Source: Streptomyces griseofuscus (lineage in GTDB: Bacteria > Actinomycetota > Actinomycetes > Streptomycetales > Streptomycetaceae). Taken from it: 64,000 nucleotides of DNA. The notes under the pieces are model-generated. The model was not told the DNA's origin and ran no database searches. It saw nothing but the letters and a program-made list of their open reading frames with translations. The stretch lies in assembly GCF_014673495.1 (NCBI RefSeq), contig NZ_CP051006.1:2728001-2792000 (forward strand), given 5' to 3'. How positions within the stretch are numbered: position 1 is the first letter of the stretch; the number at the start of each line of letters is the position of its first letter. Both the position numbers and the translations under genes were made by a program. Below are positions 25,472 through 35,328 of the stretch, piece after piece.

Positions 25472-26578
25472 CTACCGCTCGGTGGCGGCGAGCTGACCAC
25501 AGGCTCCGTCGATCTCCTGCCCACGGGTGTCCCGGATCGTCACCGGCACACCGTGCGCGGCGATCGCCTCCACGAACGCCTTCTCGTCCTCGGGCCGCGA
25601 GGCCGTCCACTTGGAGCCCGGAGTCGGGTTCAGCGGAATGAGGTTGACGTGCACGGGCCTGCCGCGCAGCAGCCGGCCGAGCCGGTCGCCGCGCCACGCC
25701 TGGTCGTTGATGTCGCGGATGAGGGCGTACTCGATCGACAGCCGGCGGCCGCTCTTCTCGGCGTACTCGAACCCGGCGTCCAGCACCTCGCGCACCTTCC
25801 ACCGCGTGTTCACGGGGACGAGGGTGTCGCGCAGCTCGTCGTCCGGGGCGTGCAGCGAGATCGCCAGACGGCACTTGAAGCCCTCGTCGGAGAACCGGTG
25901 GATGGCCGGCACCAGTCCGACGGTGGAGACGGTGATACCGCGCTGGGACAGACCGAGGCCGTCCGGCGCCGGGTCGGTGAGCGCGCGGATGGCGCCGACG
26001 ACCCGCTTGTAGTTGGCGAGCGGCTCGCCCATGCCCATGAACACGATGTTCGACAGCCGCGCCGGGCCGCCCGGCACCTCGCCGTCGCGCAGCGCCCGCA
26101 TGCCGTCCACGATCTGGTGGACGATCTCCGCGGTGGACAGATTGCGGTCCAGGCCGGCCTGCCCGGTCGCGCAGAACGGGCAGTTCATCCCGCAGCCCGC
26201 CTGCGAGCTGATGCACATGGTGACCCGGTCCGGGTACCGCATCAGCACGGACTCCACGAGGGTGCCGTCGAACAGCCGCCACAGCGTCTTGCGGGTGGTG
26301 CCCTCGTCGGTCGCCAGATGCCGGACGACCGTCATCAGCTCCGGGAACAGCGCCTCGCGCAGCTTCTCCCGGGAGCCGGCCGGGATGTCGGTCCACTGCT
26401 CCGGGTCGTGCGCGTACCGCGCGAAGTAGTGCTGCGACAGCTGCTTGGCACGGAACGGCTTCTCACCGATCCCGGCCACCGCTTCCTTGCGCTCGGCGGG
26501 CGAGAGATCGGCGAGATGCCGCGGCGGCTTCTTGGCTCCGCGCGGCGCGACAAAGGTGAGTTCTCCGGGCTTGGGCAT
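25472..26578 (-). CDS. rlmN: 23S rRNA (adenine2503-C2)-methyltransferase / tRNA A37 methyltransferase
   Basis: 368 residues, full length. Radical SAM enzyme that methylates C2 of A2503 in 23S rRNA and A37 of some tRNAs. The 4Fe4S Cys triad is C129-C133-C136 in [14 protein letters not shown]. The two catalytic Cys residues used in the methyl-Cys mechanism are present: C122 (MCISSQ) and C360 ([12 protein letters not shown]). The Ser/Asn-rich [14 protein letters not shown]-binding loop is intact. Single gene transcribed alone; the start at 26578 has only a weak ribosome site. Confidence 0.96.
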   Translation of the reverse strand: MPKPGELTFVAPRGAKKPPRHLADLSPAERKEAVAGIGEKPFRAKQLSQHYFARYAHDPEQWTDIPAGSREKLREALFPELMTVVRHLATDEGTTRKTLWRLFDGTLVESVLMRYPDRVTMCISSQAGCGMNCPFCATGQAGLDRNLSTAEIVHQIVDGMRALRDGEVPGGPARLSNIVFMGMGEPLANYKRVVGAIRALTDPAPDGLGLSQRGITVSTVGLVPAIHRFSDEGFKCRLAISLHAPDDELRDTLVPVNTRWKVREVLDAGFEYAEKSGRRLSIEYALIRDINDQAWRGDRLGRLLRGRPVHVNLIPLNPTPGSKWTASRPEDEKAFVEAIAAHGVPVTIRDTRGQEIDGACGQLAATER

Positions 26579-26715
26579 GGTGGTACCAGTGTCGCAGATC
26601 CATTGGGGTGACCCGCGGCATGCGTTCGCCCGGGCCGGACGGCGGTACGGCCCAGGTCGTGACGCCGTTCACAGCGCGGGGTTCTCGGTCCGCCGCCGGC
26701 CTTGTTCCCGGCCCC

Positions 26716-27492
26716 CTACATCGGCTTCGGTTTGATCAGCGCGAAGGGGGCGCCCTGGGGGTCGGCGACCACGGTCATGCGGCCGGCCATCATGTCGAAG
26801 GGCGGGGCGAGGACCGTGCCGTTGCGTTTGACCAGTGCGTCCACGGTGGAGTCGACGTCGTCGACCGCGAAGTAGGTCAGCCAGTGGGGCGGGGTGCCGG
26901 GCGGGTCGTTGGCGAGCCGGGTGACGCCGCCGACCGCGCGGCCGCCGACCAGCAGCGCCCAGTAGGAGTCCGCGCCCTCCATGGGCTCGATCTCGATGCC
27001 GAACGCCTCGCCGTAGAAGGCGGTGGCGCCGGGCACATCGCTGGTGTGCAGCTCGTTCCAGGTCAGCGCGCCGGCCTCGTTGACCACCTGGGCGCCGGAG
27101 AACTCGCCGGGCTGCCAGACGCCGAAGACGGCGCCCTGCGGGTCGGCGGCGATCAGCATGCGGCCGAGGCTGCCGACGTCCATCACCGGGACGAGCAGGG
27201 TGCCGCCCGCCGAGACGATCGCGTCCTGGGTGGCCTGGGCGTCGGTGGACGCCAGATAGCTGGTCCAGACGGTGGGCGGCGGCTCCGGCATGTCCTGGGG
27301 CTTGGGACCGAGGCCCGCCACGGCCTTGCCGTGCAGCTCGCAGACCGTGTAGCCGCCGAACTCGGCCGGTCCCGGCTGACCCTGCCAGCCGAGCAGATCG
27401 CGGTAGAAGTCCAGCGCGGCCTGCTGGTCCGATGCCATCAGGTCGACCCAGCACGGGGTGCCGGTCGCGTACGGGGTGGTGACTTCGGGCAT
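26716..27492 (-). CDS. VOC (glyoxalase/bleomycin resistance-like) protein, two domains
   Basis: 258 residues made of two tandem VOC modules (about 8-125 and 140-255). Each opens with a W-x-(D/E)-L motif (PCWVDLMASDQQAALDFYRD; TWNELHTSDVPGATAFYGE) and closes with an ADPQGA motif. Such hydroxylase-like Streptomyces proteins are of unknown function; some neighbours of this family bind small drugs or act as dioxygenase-like enzymes. A GGGAGAG ribosome site precedes the ATG at 27492. Confidence 0.85.
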   Translation of the reverse strand: MPEVTTPYATGTPCWVDLMASDQQAALDFYRDLLGWQGQPGPAEFGGYTVCELHGKAVAGLGPKPQDMPEPPPTVWTSYLASTDAQATQDAIVSAGGTLLVPVMDVGSLGRMLIAADPQGAVFGVWQPGEFSGAQVVNEAGALTWNELHTSDVPGATAFYGEAFGIEIEPMEGADSYWALLVGGRAVGGVTRLANDPPGTPPHWLTYFAVDDVDSTVDALVKRNGTVLAPPFDMMAGRMTVVADPQGAPFALIKPKPM

Positions 27493-27630
27493 CTCTCGCT
27501 CTCCCTACCAGGGGCTACCAGGGGCCACGCCACGGGCCGCTCTTTGTCACCATCGTGTGGCCAAACGTGAGCGCCCGCGCGTCAGGGAGGAGACCTAGAC
27601 GGCCGGATGAGCGGACGGCCGTACGACGAC

Positions 27631-27660
27631 GGGCCCCGTCCTGGGATCAGGACGGGGCCC
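27631..27660. terminator. hairpin terminator after cdsA
   Basis: Perfect 13-bp inverted repeat GGGCCCCGTCCTG / CAGGACGGGGCCC (27631-27643 and 27648-27660), 4-base loop, 34 bases beyond the cdsA stop and in front of the VOC gene start. Confidence 0.85.
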
Positions 27661-27693
27661 GTACGGCGTGAAGGCGCGAGGCGGCGGGTTTCG

Positions 27694-29007
27694 TCAGGTG
27701 GAACCGACGAAGAGCACCAGCAGCAGCCAGACCACCGGCGCCGTGGGCAGCAGGGAGTCCAGCCGGTCCATGATGCCGCCGTGCCCCGGGAGCAGGGTGC
27801 CCATGTCCTTGATCCCCAGATCGCGCTTGATCATGGACTCGCCGAGGTCGCCCAGAGTGGCGCTGGCCGCGACCGCGAGGCCCAGCAGCAGGCCCTGCCA
27901 CCAGTGGCCGCCGTCGATCAGGAACTGCATGCACAGCGCGCCCACGACCATCGAGAACGACACCGCGCCGAACAGGCCCTCGCGGGTCTTGCCGGGGCTG
28001 ATCCGGGGGGCGAGCTTGTGCTTGCCGAAGCGCCAGCCGACGGCATAGGCGCCGGTGTCGCTGACCACGGTGAGCAGCAGGAAGGTCAGCACCCGCCAGG
28101 GACCGTCGCCCGCGGTGAGCATCAGGGCGACGAAGGTGGCCAGGAAGGGCACGTAGAACGCCGCGAAGACACCGGCCGTGACGTCCTTGAGGTAGCCCTC
28201 CGGTGGTTCCGTCATCCGCCAGACCAGCACCGCGAGCGCGGTGAGGGCCATGGCGACCCAGGCGCCCTCGGCACCGCGCACATAGCCGGCGACCACCATC
28301 GCCGCACCGCCGACCGCGAGCGGCACGAGCGGCGCCTTGATCTCCTTGCGCTCCTGGAGCCTGCTGGTCAGCTCCCACAGGCCGACGACGACGGCGACCG
28401 CGATCACACCGACGAACACGGCCTTGACGATGAACAGCGACGCGATGATCACCACGCCGAGACCCACGCCGACGCCTATGGCCGCGCCGAGGTCGCGGCC
28501 CGCGCTCTTCTTCTGCGGCGCCGGCGTCTGCTGCGGAGCGTCGGGCATGGGTACCGGATTCTGGATCGGGCTCGGGGTCGGAGCCGGGGTCGGCTGGGGC
28601 GTCCCGTACAGGGGCTGCGGCTGCGACCCGTAGGGCTGCTGCTGCCCGTACTGCGGCCGCTGCTCGAACGGCTGCTGCTGCGGATGCCGCTGCGACTGCG
28701 GCTCGTACGACGGCCGCTCCCCGTAGGGGGGCTCGGTGCCGTACTGCGGCGGTGTCCCGTACTGCGGCTGGGGCTCGTCCCGGAACAAGGGGCCGCTCAG
28801 CCGAGCAGCCCCCCGGGCGTCGTCCTGGTCTCCGCCATACGCGGGTACGTCGGGCACGATGGGCATGGGGCGCGTCTGCTGCGCCGCGGGCGCATCGTAC
28901 GCGGGACCCGCCGGGGCGTCCCCGCCCTGGACGGGCCCACCCTCGGTGGGCCCCCAGTAGCCGGTCCGCCCCGCCGGTGGCGGCGCCCCCCAGGAAGAGT
29001 CGCTCAT
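27694..29007 (-). CDS. cdsA: phosphatidate cytidylyltransferase (CDP-diacylglycerol synthase)
   Basis: 437 residues. Makes CDP-diacylglycerol from phosphatidic acid and CTP for phospholipid synthesis in the membrane. The C-terminal half (about 150-437) has about eight membrane segments and the family signature, here GDLGESMIKRDLGIKDMG and PGHGGIMDRLDSL. The N-terminal ~145 residues are a low-complexity cytoplasmic extension rich in Pro, Gln, Tyr and Gly (QYGTPPQYG, QPYGSQPQPLYG), absent from the E. coli enzyme. Its ATG shares a base with the frr stop, so both are coexpressed. Confidence 0.94.
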   Translation of the reverse strand: MSDSSWGAPPPAGRTGYWGPTEGGPVQGGDAPAGPAYDAPAAQQTRPMPIVPDVPAYGGDQDDARGAARLSGPLFRDEPQPQYGTPPQYGTEPPYGERPSYEPQSQRHPQQQPFEQRPQYGQQQPYGSQPQPLYGTPQPTPAPTPSPIQNPVPMPDAPQQTPAPQKKSAGRDLGAAIGVGVGLGVVIIASLFIVKAVFVGVIAVAVVVGLWELTSRLQERKEIKAPLVPLAVGGAAMVVAGYVRGAEGAWVAMALTALAVLVWRMTEPPEGYLKDVTAGVFAAFYVPFLATFVALMLTAGDGPWRVLTFLLLTVVSDTGAYAVGWRFGKHKLAPRISPGKTREGLFGAVSFSMVVGALCMQFLIDGGHWWQGLLLGLAVAASATLGDLGESMIKRDLGIKDMGTLLPGHGGIMDRLDSLLPTAPVVWLLLVLFVGST

Positions 29008-29564
29008 CAGACTTCGAGCAGCTCCGCTTCCTTGTGCTTGAGGAGCTCGTCCACCTGAGCAACGTACTTCGACGTCAGGTCGTCCAGCTCCTTCTCCGCA
29101 CGGCGGCCCTCGTCCTCACCGGTCTCGCCATCCTTGATCATCTTGTCGATGGCGTCCTTGGCCTTGCGGCGCACGGAACGGATGGAGACCTTGGAGTCCT
29201 CGGCCTTGCCCTTGGCGACCTTGATGTAGTCGCGACGGCGCTCCTCGGTCAGCTCGGGGAACACCACCCGGATGATGTTGCCGTCATTGCTGGGGTTGAC
29301 GCCCAGGTCGGAGTCGCGGATCGCCTGCTCGATGTTGCGCAGCGCGCTCTTGTCGAACGGCGTGACGACCGCCATCCGCGGCTCCGGTACGGAGAACGAG
29401 GCCAGCTGGTTGATCGGCGTCAGGGCACCGTAGTAGTCGGCCACGATCTTGTTGAACATCGCCGGGTGCGCACGGCCGGTGCGGATCGCGGCGAAGTCCT
29501 CCTTGGCGACCACGACGGCCTTCTCCATCTTCTCCTCGGCTTCGAGGAGGGTCTCTTCGATCAC
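29007..29564 (-). CDS. frr: ribosome recycling factor
   Basis: 185 residues, the standard RRF length, from the second of two adjacent GTG codons (29564); AGGAG lies upstream. With EF-G it splits post-termination ribosomes. Typical motifs: [40 protein letters not shown] and [20 protein letters not shown]. It lies 183 bases downstream of pyrH in the conserved rpsB-tsf-pyrH-frr-cdsA order. Confidence 0.97.
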   Translation of the reverse strand: MIEETLLEAEEKMEKAVVVAKEDFAAIRTGRAHPAMFNKIVADYYGALTPINQLASFSVPEPRMAVVTPFDKSALRNIEQAIRDSDLGVNPSNDGNIIRVVFPELTEERRRDYIKVAKGKAEDSKVSIRSVRRKAKDAIDKMIKDGETGEDEGRRAEKELDDLTSKYVAQVDELLKHKEAELLEV

Positions 29565-29747
29565 CACTTGCTCCTGCGTGTCTTGAGTAAGGCCCGGCTG
29601 CGGTTCCTCAGCGGTTCGGCGGCCGGCTGCGTCGCGTCTTCTTCCTGCACGGTTCCCGACCGGCAGGACATTGTCCATCCCCCGGCCGAGGCGCGTCCCG
29701 TCCGTCCCTCGGACAGGTGTCGTACCCGGGCGACGGGGGCGTGCCGG

Positions 29748-30506
29748 TCAGTGCCGGCTGCCGTGGTCACCCACCAGCGTGCCGATCTTCTCACCCTTGA
29801 CGGCACGGGCGATATTGCCCTCCGCGAGAAGCTCGAAGACGAGGATCGGGAGCTTGTTGTCGCGGCACAGCGTGATCGCGGTGGCGTCGGCGACCTTCAG
29901 GTCCCGGGTGATGACCTCGCCGTAGCCGAGGGCGTCGAACTTGACGGCGTCGGGGTTGGTCTTGGGGTCGGAGTCGTAGACCCCGTCCACACCGTTCTTG
30001 CCCATGAGCAGCGCCTCGGCGTCGATCTCCAGGGCGCGCTGGGCGGCGGTGGTGTCGGTGGAGAAGTAGGGCATGCCCATACCGGCGCCGAAGATGACCA
30101 CACGGCCCTTCTCCAGGTGGCGCACGGCGCGCAGCGGGATGTACGGCTCGGCGACCTGGCCCATGGTGATGGCGGTCTGCACCCGGCTGTCGATGCCCTC
30201 CTTCTCCAGGAAGTCCTGGAGGGCGAGGCAGTTCATCACGGTGCCGAGCATGCCCATGTAGTCGGAGCGGGCGCGGTCCATGCCGCGCTGCTGGAGTTCG
30301 GCGCCGCGGAAGAAGTTGCCGCCGCCGATGACGACCGCGACCTGCGCGCCGTCCCGTACGACGGCCGCGATCTCGCGAGCGATCTTGTGCACCACGTCCG
30401 GGTCGACACCCAGGCCGCCGCCTCCGGAGAACGCCTCTCCGGACAGCTTCAGCAGAAACCGGCCGCGTACTTTGCCGTCGTCGCTCTTCTGGGCCTTGTC
30501 GGTCAT
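29748..30506 (-). CDS. pyrH: uridylate kinase (UMP kinase)
   Basis: 252 residues from ATG 30506 (a GTG at 30530 would add eight). Hexameric bacterial UMP kinase of the amino acid kinase fold, making UDP from UMP with ATP. Motifs: [64 protein letters not shown] and [17 protein letters not shown]. The downstream gap to frr contains no obvious terminator, so the genes are likely cotranscribed. Confidence 0.97.
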   Translation of the reverse strand: MTDKAQKSDDGKVRGRFLLKLSGEAFSGGGGLGVDPDVVHKIAREIAAVVRDGAQVAVVIGGGNFFRGAELQQRGMDRARSDYMGMLGTVMNCLALQDFLEKEGIDSRVQTAITMGQVAEPYIPLRAVRHLEKGRVVIFGAGMGMPYFSTDTTAAQRALEIDAEALLMGKNGVDGVYDSDPKTNPDAVKFDALGYGEVITRDLKVADATAITLCRDNKLPILVFELLAEGNIARAVKGEKIGTLVGDHGSRH

Positions 30507-30545
30507 GGGAGATCCCGCCTCTTTCACGTGTTGCACATACGAAGA

Positions 30546-30595
30546 AGGCCATTGCCGGTGGGGTCGCTATTCGCTCCCATACGCGGCAATGGCCT
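30546..30595 (-). terminator. hairpin after tsf
   Basis: AGGCCATTGCCG (30546-30557) pairs perfectly with CGGCAATGGCCT (30584-30595), a 12-bp stem; on the minus strand it is followed by TTCTTCG. It separates tsf from pyrH and should end or attenuate rpsB-tsf transcription. Confidence 0.8.
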
Positions 30596-30710
30596 CCTCG
30601 TCAGATCTGCTGCCGTCCGCCCCACACCCGGGTGTGGCGGTGGTCGCGGACGACTGCTGTCGACCCTATCGGGATTTCTCCGCGGGTCGCGCGTCGATCG
30701 CGGTACGGAC

Positions 30711-31547
30711 TCAGATGCCGACCTTGATGCGCGTGAAGCGCTTCAGGGTGACACCGGCCTCGTCCAGCACCTTCTGAACGGACTTCTTGTTGTCCAGCGC
30801 GTACGGCTGGCCAAGCAGGGTGGCGTCCTTGAAGAAGCCGTTGACGCGACCCTCGACGATCTTGGCGATCGCGGCCTCGGGCTTGCCCTCGGCGCGGGTC
30901 GTCTCCTCGGCGATGCGACGCTCGGACTCGACGACCTCGGCCGGGACGTCCTCCTTGGCCAGGTACTTCGGCGCGAACGCGGCGATGTGCTGGGCGATGC
31001 CCTTGGCGACGTCGGCGTTCGGCTTGTCCAGCTCGACCAGGACACCGATCTGCGGGGGCAGGTCGGGCATGGTGCGGTGCATGTAGGCGGTGACGTAGCC
31101 GTCGGAGAACTGCGCGAAGCGGTCCAGGACGATCTTCTCACCGAGGTTGGCGTTGGCCTCGTCCACGAACGCCTGGACGGTCTTGCCGGCCTCGATCTCG
31201 GAGGCGAGCAGGGCCTCGATGTCGGCCGGGGAGGTCTTGGCGACATGCTCGGCGATGGTCTTGGCCACGGCCTGGAACTTGTCACCCTTGGCGACGAAGT
31301 CCGTCTCGCACTTCAGCTCGACCAGGACGCCGGAGGAGTTGTCGTCGGCGATGATGGAGACCACGGCGCCGTTCTCGGCGGAGCGGCCCTCGCGCTTGGC
31401 GACGCCCTTCTGGCCCTTGATGCGCAGCGCCTCGACGGCCTTGTCGACGTTGCCCTCGGCCTCGTCGAGCGCCTTCTTGCAGTCCATCATGCCGGCGCCC
31501 GTGAGCTCACGGAGCTTCTTGACGTCGGCGGCGGTGTAGTTCGCCAT
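30711..31547 (-). CDS. tsf: translation elongation factor Ts
   Basis: 278 residues. Recycles EF-Tu by GDP release. The N-terminal UBA-like part reads MANYTAADVKKLRELTGAGMMDCKKAL split around the TGAGMMDCK motif; the nucleotide-exchange core has ELKCETDFVAKGDKF. Downstream of rpsB by 158 bases with a hairpin in between, the usual arrangement in bacteria. Confidence 0.97.
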   Translation of the reverse strand: MANYTAADVKKLRELTGAGMMDCKKALDEAEGNVDKAVEALRIKGQKGVAKREGRSAENGAVVSIIADDNSSGVLVELKCETDFVAKGDKFQAVAKTIAEHVAKTSPADIEALLASEIEAGKTVQAFVDEANANLGEKIVLDRFAQFSDGYVTAYMHRTMPDLPPQIGVLVELDKPNADVAKGIAQHIAAFAPKYLAKEDVPAEVVESERRIAEETTRAEGKPEAAIAKIVEGRVNGFFKDATLLGQPYALDNKKSVQKVLDEAGVTLKRFTRIKVGI

Positions 31548-31647
31548 GAGTCAGTGATCTTTCTCGAAGTCTGGGAGATCTTCAGATCCGCACGGTTTGC
31601 GATCCACATGTAGTCGCAGAGCGCATACGTCGTACCGACCTATGGAT

Positions 31648-31692
31648 GAACAGCGGGGGCGGAGTTGATGTCGCCGCCCCCGCTGTCAAACG
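31648..31692 (-). terminator. attenuator-like hairpin between rpsB and tsf
   Basis: CAGCGGGGGCGG and CCGCCCCCGCTG face each other at about 31651-31686 in the 158-bp rpsB-tsf spacer (12-bp stem, loop about 12). A partial terminator here would lower tsf relative to rpsB, as reported in other bacteria. Confidence 0.65.
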
Positions 31693-31705
31693 CTGACGCG
31701 GCGGA

Positions 31706-32614
31706 TCAGGCCTGCTCGCCCTCGGCGGCCTTCTCCTCGGCCGGAGCGGCCTCGGCGGCGGGAGCCTCGGCGGGGGCCTCAGCGGCCGGAGCCTCGGTGG
31801 CCTCGGCGGCGGGCGCCTCGGCAGCCGGAGCCTCGTCCTTCTTCTCACCCTCGAGCAGGTCGCGCTCCCACTCGGCGAGCGGCTCGGAGGCGGCCTTCTC
31901 GCCCTTGTCACCGGTGGCGACGCGAGAGCGGGAGATGAGGCCCTCGGCGACGGCGTCGGCGATCACGCGGGTGAGCAGGGTGACGGAGCGGATCGCGTCG
32001 TCGTTGCCCGGGATCTTGTAGTCGACCTCGTCGGGGTCGCAGTTGGTGTCGAGGATCGCGACGACCGGGATGTTCAGCTTCCGGGCCTCACCAACGGCGA
32101 TGTGCTCCTTCTTGGTGTCCACGATCCAGACGGCGCTGGGCACCTTCTGCATCTCGCGGATACCGCCGAGGGTCTTCTCCAGCTTGGCCTTCTCGCGGGA
32201 GAGGACCAGCAGCTCCTTCTTGGTCAGACCGGAGGCCGCGACGTCCTCGAAGTCGATCTGCTCAAGCTCCTTGAGGCGCTGGAGGCGCTTGTAGACGGTC
32301 GAGAAGTTGGTGAGCATGCCGCCCAGCCAGCGCTGGTTGACGAAAGGCATGCCGACGCGGGTGGCCTGCTCGGCGATGGCCTCCTGCGCCTGCTTCTTCG
32401 TGCCGACGAACATGACCGTGCCGCCGTGGGCGACGGTCTCCTTGACGAACTCGTAGGCGCGGTCGATGTACGACAGCGACTGGAGCAGGTCGATGATGTA
32501 GATGCCGTTGCGCTCGGTGAAGATGAAGCGCTTCATCTTCGGGTTCCAGCGACGGGTCTGGTGACCGAAGTGGACGCCGCTCTCCAGCAGCTCCCGCATC
32601 GTGACGACGGCCAT
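31706..32614 (-). CDS. rpsB: 30S ribosomal protein S2
   Basis: 302 residues from ATG 32614, chosen over the ATG at 32620 because AAGGAG sits at proper distance only for the former. Core motifs: [50 protein letters not shown] and [13 protein letters not shown]. The last ~50 residues are an Ala/Pro/Glu low-complexity tail (repeated APAAEAP), longer than in E. coli S2. First gene of the rpsB-tsf unit. Confidence 0.97.
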   Translation of the reverse strand: MAVVTMRELLESGVHFGHQTRRWNPKMKRFIFTERNGIYIIDLLQSLSYIDRAYEFVKETVAHGGTVMFVGTKKQAQEAIAEQATRVGMPFVNQRWLGGMLTNFSTVYKRLQRLKELEQIDFEDVAASGLTKKELLVLSREKAKLEKTLGGIREMQKVPSAVWIVDTKKEHIAVGEARKLNIPVVAILDTNCDPDEVDYKIPGNDDAIRSVTLLTRVIADAVAEGLISRSRVATGDKGEKAASEPLAEWERDLLEGEKKDEAPAAEAPAAEATEAPAAEAPAEAPAAEAAPAEEKAAEGEQA

Positions 32615-32885
32615 GGCCATCTCCTTGAGTTTCTCGGTTGTGCCGCGTCCGCCGGACGGCGGTCGCGCCTGACGCCCGTGTGCGCCGTGCCGCGAAGGAC
32701 CGAGAGGCGCTTGGTACGAACCGTTTCCGGATGCCGTACCGGGGCGTGCGAAGTCGACCCGGTGACCCGGATCGCCAGAAGAAGTGTACGGGACCGCCGG
32801 GCCAGCGGGTGACGCAGCTGTCCACAACCGGGGAGTAGCCCACAGGTGATGAGGCCGGGGCGGTGGGGTGCGGGACGGTGGGGGC

Positions 32886-33527
32886 ATGAGACGGCATGTG
32901 TGGTGCGGGGTGGGGTGGGCGGTCCTGGTGACGGCCTTGACGCTGATCGTGTACGGCAGCCGGGCTTGGGCGGGGCCCTCACGGACGGGGCCTTCGCGGT
33001 CGGGGCCCTCGGCTCCGGCTCCCGTTGCGGGGGTGGCTTCGGAGTCGGCCGGGGCTGGGGCTGGGGCCGGGGCTGATGTCGGGGTGCCGGCGATCGGCAG
33101 GGTCTGGCCGGTGGGGGTACGGCCGTCGGTGCTGCGCGGCTGGGAGCCGCCGGCGACGCCGTACGGCCCCGGGCACCGGGGGGTGGACCTGGCGGCCGCG
33201 CCCGGCAGCCCGGTACGGGCGGTGGCGGCGGGCCGGGTGGCCTTCGCGGGCCGGGTGGCCGGGCGCGGGGTGGTGACGGTGGAGCTGGCGGGGACGGGGC
33301 TGCGGACGACGTACGAGCCGGTGCGCCCCTCGGTGGCGGAGGGGGCGGAGGTGGGGGCGGGTGACGTGGTCGGGGTGGTGGCGGAGACGGGCGGGCACTG
33401 CGGGGCGTCGGCCTGTGTCCACTGGGGTCTGCTGCGGGACGGGACCTATCTGAACCCCTTGTCCCTGCTGCCGCCGTGGCTGCTGGGGCGGGGGCCGTCG
33501 AGACTGCTGCCGGTGCTCACCGGCTGA
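32886..33527 (+). CDS. secreted M23-family (LytM-like) peptidase domain protein
   Basis: 213 residues from ATG 32886 (a GTG at 32868 is possible). A signal peptide or anchor (about 5-29) leads into an Ala/Gly/Pro-rich linker and an M23 domain (about 75-205). Zinc ligands His and Asp are seen in [18 protein letters not shown]. The second motif, normally HxH, reads CVHWGLL: the zinc His is kept but the first His is Cys, so catalysis may be weakened. M23 proteins cut or sense peptidoglycan cross-links. Position next to rpsB is shared with S. coelicolor as I recall it. Confidence 0.85.
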   Translation: MRRHVWCGVGWAVLVTALTLIVYGSRAWAGPSRTGPSRSGPSAPAPVAGVASESAGAGAGAGADVGVPAIGRVWPVGVRPSVLRGWEPPATPYGPGHRGVDLAAAPGSPVRAVAAGRVAFAGRVAGRGVVTVELAGTGLRTTYEPVRPSVAEGAEVGAGDVVGVVAETGGHCGASACVHWGLLRDGTYLNPLSLLPPWLLGRGPSRLLPVLTG

Positions 33528-33539
33528 CCCCGCGGCCGC

Positions 33540-34127
33540 TCAGCCCTGTACGCCCCGAAGCGCCATCCTGACCGCGGCCTCCGTCGCCGCCGCCGGGTCC
33601 TCCGCGCCGATCTCGATCCGCCGCACCGCCGCGTCCACGACGCCCTGGAGCAGCATCGCCGCCAACCGCGGCTGCGCCTGCCCCAGCTCCCCCAGCGCCT
33701 CGACGATCATCGCGACCAGCTCGCCGTGCGCAGCCCTGATCTTCTCCCGGGCTCCGGCGTCCAGCTCGCTCGCGGAGATCGCCACCACCGCCCGGTGCCG
33801 CCGGTCCCCGACGAGGGCCAGCTGCCGGCGGACGTACGCCTCGACCTTCCCCTCGGGCGAGTCCGCGAGCTCCATGGCCGCGGCGACCTCCGCCGCCCAC
33901 AACGGGAAGTCGACCTCGCACAGCTCTTCGACCACGGCCGCCCGGGAGCGGAAGTACTCGTACACCGAGGAGCGCGCGAGCCCCGTGCGCTCGGCCAGCG
34001 CGGGGAAGGTCAGCGCCTCCGTCCCGCCCTCGGACAACAGGGAACGAGCCGCGTCCAGCAGGGCGGCTCGCTGCATCGACCGGTGCTCGGCCACGGAGGC
34101 CGCTCGAATCCTTGGCACGTCGACCAC
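33540..34127 (-). CDS. TetR family transcriptional regulator
   Basis: 195 residues. The N-terminal helix-turn-helix reads LTFPALAERTGLARSSVYEYF (split at LARSS), followed by a helical ligand domain ending in RIEIGAEDPAAATEAAVRMAL. It converges on the M23 gene 12 bases away and starts upstream of whiG's 3' end (32 bases apart). Ligand and targets unknown; no divergent partner gene marks an obvious operator. Confidence 0.87.
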   Translation of the reverse strand: MVDVPRIRAASVAEHRSMQRAALLDAARSLLSEGGTEALTFPALAERTGLARSSVYEYFRSRAAVVEELCEVDFPLWAAEVAAAMELADSPEGKVEAYVRRQLALVGDRRHRAVVAISASELDAGAREKIRAAHGELVAMIVEALGELGQAQPRLAAMLLQGVVDAAVRRIEIGAEDPAAATEAAVRMALRGVQG

Positions 34128-34159
34128 TTTAGGACGCGCCCGCGCGAGGCGGCGTCCGC

Positions 34160-35002
34160 TCAGCGTCCGAAGCTCGCCAGTTTGGCCCTCAGCTGGAGCA
34201 CCGACTTGGTGTGGATCTGGCTGACCCGGCTCTCGGTGACCCCGAGGACATTGCCGATCTCGGCGAGCGTGAGGCCCTCGTAGTAGTAGAGCGTGACGAC
34301 GGTCTTCTCCCGGTCGGGCAGCGTGTTGATGGCCCGCGCGAGGAATCTGCGCAGCTCCCGGTCCTCGGCCACCTCCACGGGGTTGTCCGCGGCGGTGTCC
34401 TCCAGCGTGTCCATGAGGCTGAGCCGGTCCCCGCCCTCGCCGCCGACATGCAGCAGCTCCTCCAGGGCGACCACGTTGGCGAGCGACAACTGGCTGAAGA
34501 CGGCGTGCAGTTCCTCCACCTCCATGCCCAGCTCCGCGGCCACCTCGCTCTCGCTCGGGGTGCGCCGCAGCCGGGCCTCAAGGGTGGCGTAGGCGCGCTC
34601 GACATTGCGCGCCTTCTGCCGCACCGAGCGCGGGATCCAGTCCAGCGCCCGCAGCTCGTCGATCATGGCGCCGCGGATCCGGGTGATCGCGTACGTCTCG
34701 AACTTGATCTCCCGGTCGATGTCGAACTTCTCGATCGCGTCGATCAGCCCGAACACCCCGGAGGAGACGAAGTCGGCCTGCTCCACATTGGGCGGCAGCC
34801 CGACGCTCACCCGGCCCGCCACGTATTTCACGAGCGGCGAGTAGTGCAGGATCAGCTGCTCCCGCAGCCGTTCGTCCCCCGTCGCCTTGTACGACCGCCA
34901 CAACTCGTCGAGCGTCGAGGGAGCGGGCGGCCGCACGCTGCCACCGTCGCGGGCGGCTGGGGGGATCGCCGCCCGGTCGGACCCGGAGGTGTGCTGGGGC
35001 AT
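34160..35002 (-). CDS. whiG: RNA polymerase sigma factor WhiG
   Basis: 280 residues from ATG 35002, the length of S. coelicolor WhiG. FliA-type (group 3) sigma factor that starts sporulation in aerial hyphae. Region 2 contains [14 protein letters not shown] and [21 protein letters not shown]; region 3 has [16 protein letters not shown]; region 4.2 has [22 protein letters not shown]. Neighbouring dprA lies upstream on the same strand 326 bases away. In S. coelicolor the anti-sigma RsiG with c-di-GMP controls it; that gene is not in this window. Confidence 0.97.
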   Translation of the reverse strand: MPQHTSGSDRAAIPPAARDGGSVRPPAPSTLDELWRSYKATGDERLREQLILHYSPLVKYVAGRVSVGLPPNVEQADFVSSGVFGLIDAIEKFDIDREIKFETYAITRIRGAMIDELRALDWIPRSVRQKARNVERAYATLEARLRRTPSESEVAAELGMEVEELHAVFSQLSLANVVALEELLHVGGEGGDRLSLMDTLEDTAADNPVEVAEDRELRRFLARAINTLPDREKTVVTLYYYEGLTLAEIGNVLGVTESRVSQIHTKSVLQLRAKLASFGR

Positions 35003-35328
35003 TCGTCGCCTTGTGCCGTTCTGCCGTGAAGTGCCGTCAAGTGCCGTGACCGTGAGTGCGGTGCGGGGAGGGTCACGGGTCGAAAGGGGGCCGCGTGGGT
35101 GAGGTGTCGGTCTGATGTCGAGTTGGGTGGTCTGTGGAGACGTCTTCGTGAGCGTAGCGTGACTGGGGAGTCGCGGTGTGCGAACGACGAGGCGCCACCC
35201 CCGCGCGGGTCCCGGAGGCCCCTTCGGCATCACCTTCCGCAGCTCGCTCTGTGTGATGGCCGATGGGCGCCAACTCCGGGAAACCCCAAGGGCGTCGGGT
35301 GTTCCCCCGGACGGCCGAACACGCTCGG
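35003..35328. other. intergenic region between dprA and whiG
   Basis: No gene supported. The whiG-proximal part holds repeated CGGCAC(T/A) steps at about 35013-35050 (minus strand CGGCACTTGACGGCACTTCA), probably around the whiG promoter. Near the dprA end is a GTGTTC/GAACAC inverted repeat (35299-35304 and 35317-35322). Confidence 0.5.

Noticed and set aside
28752..31613. 953-codon plus-strand frame opposite cdsA, frr, pyrH and tsf
   Set aside because: Fully antisense to four conserved genes; low-complexity product without domains.
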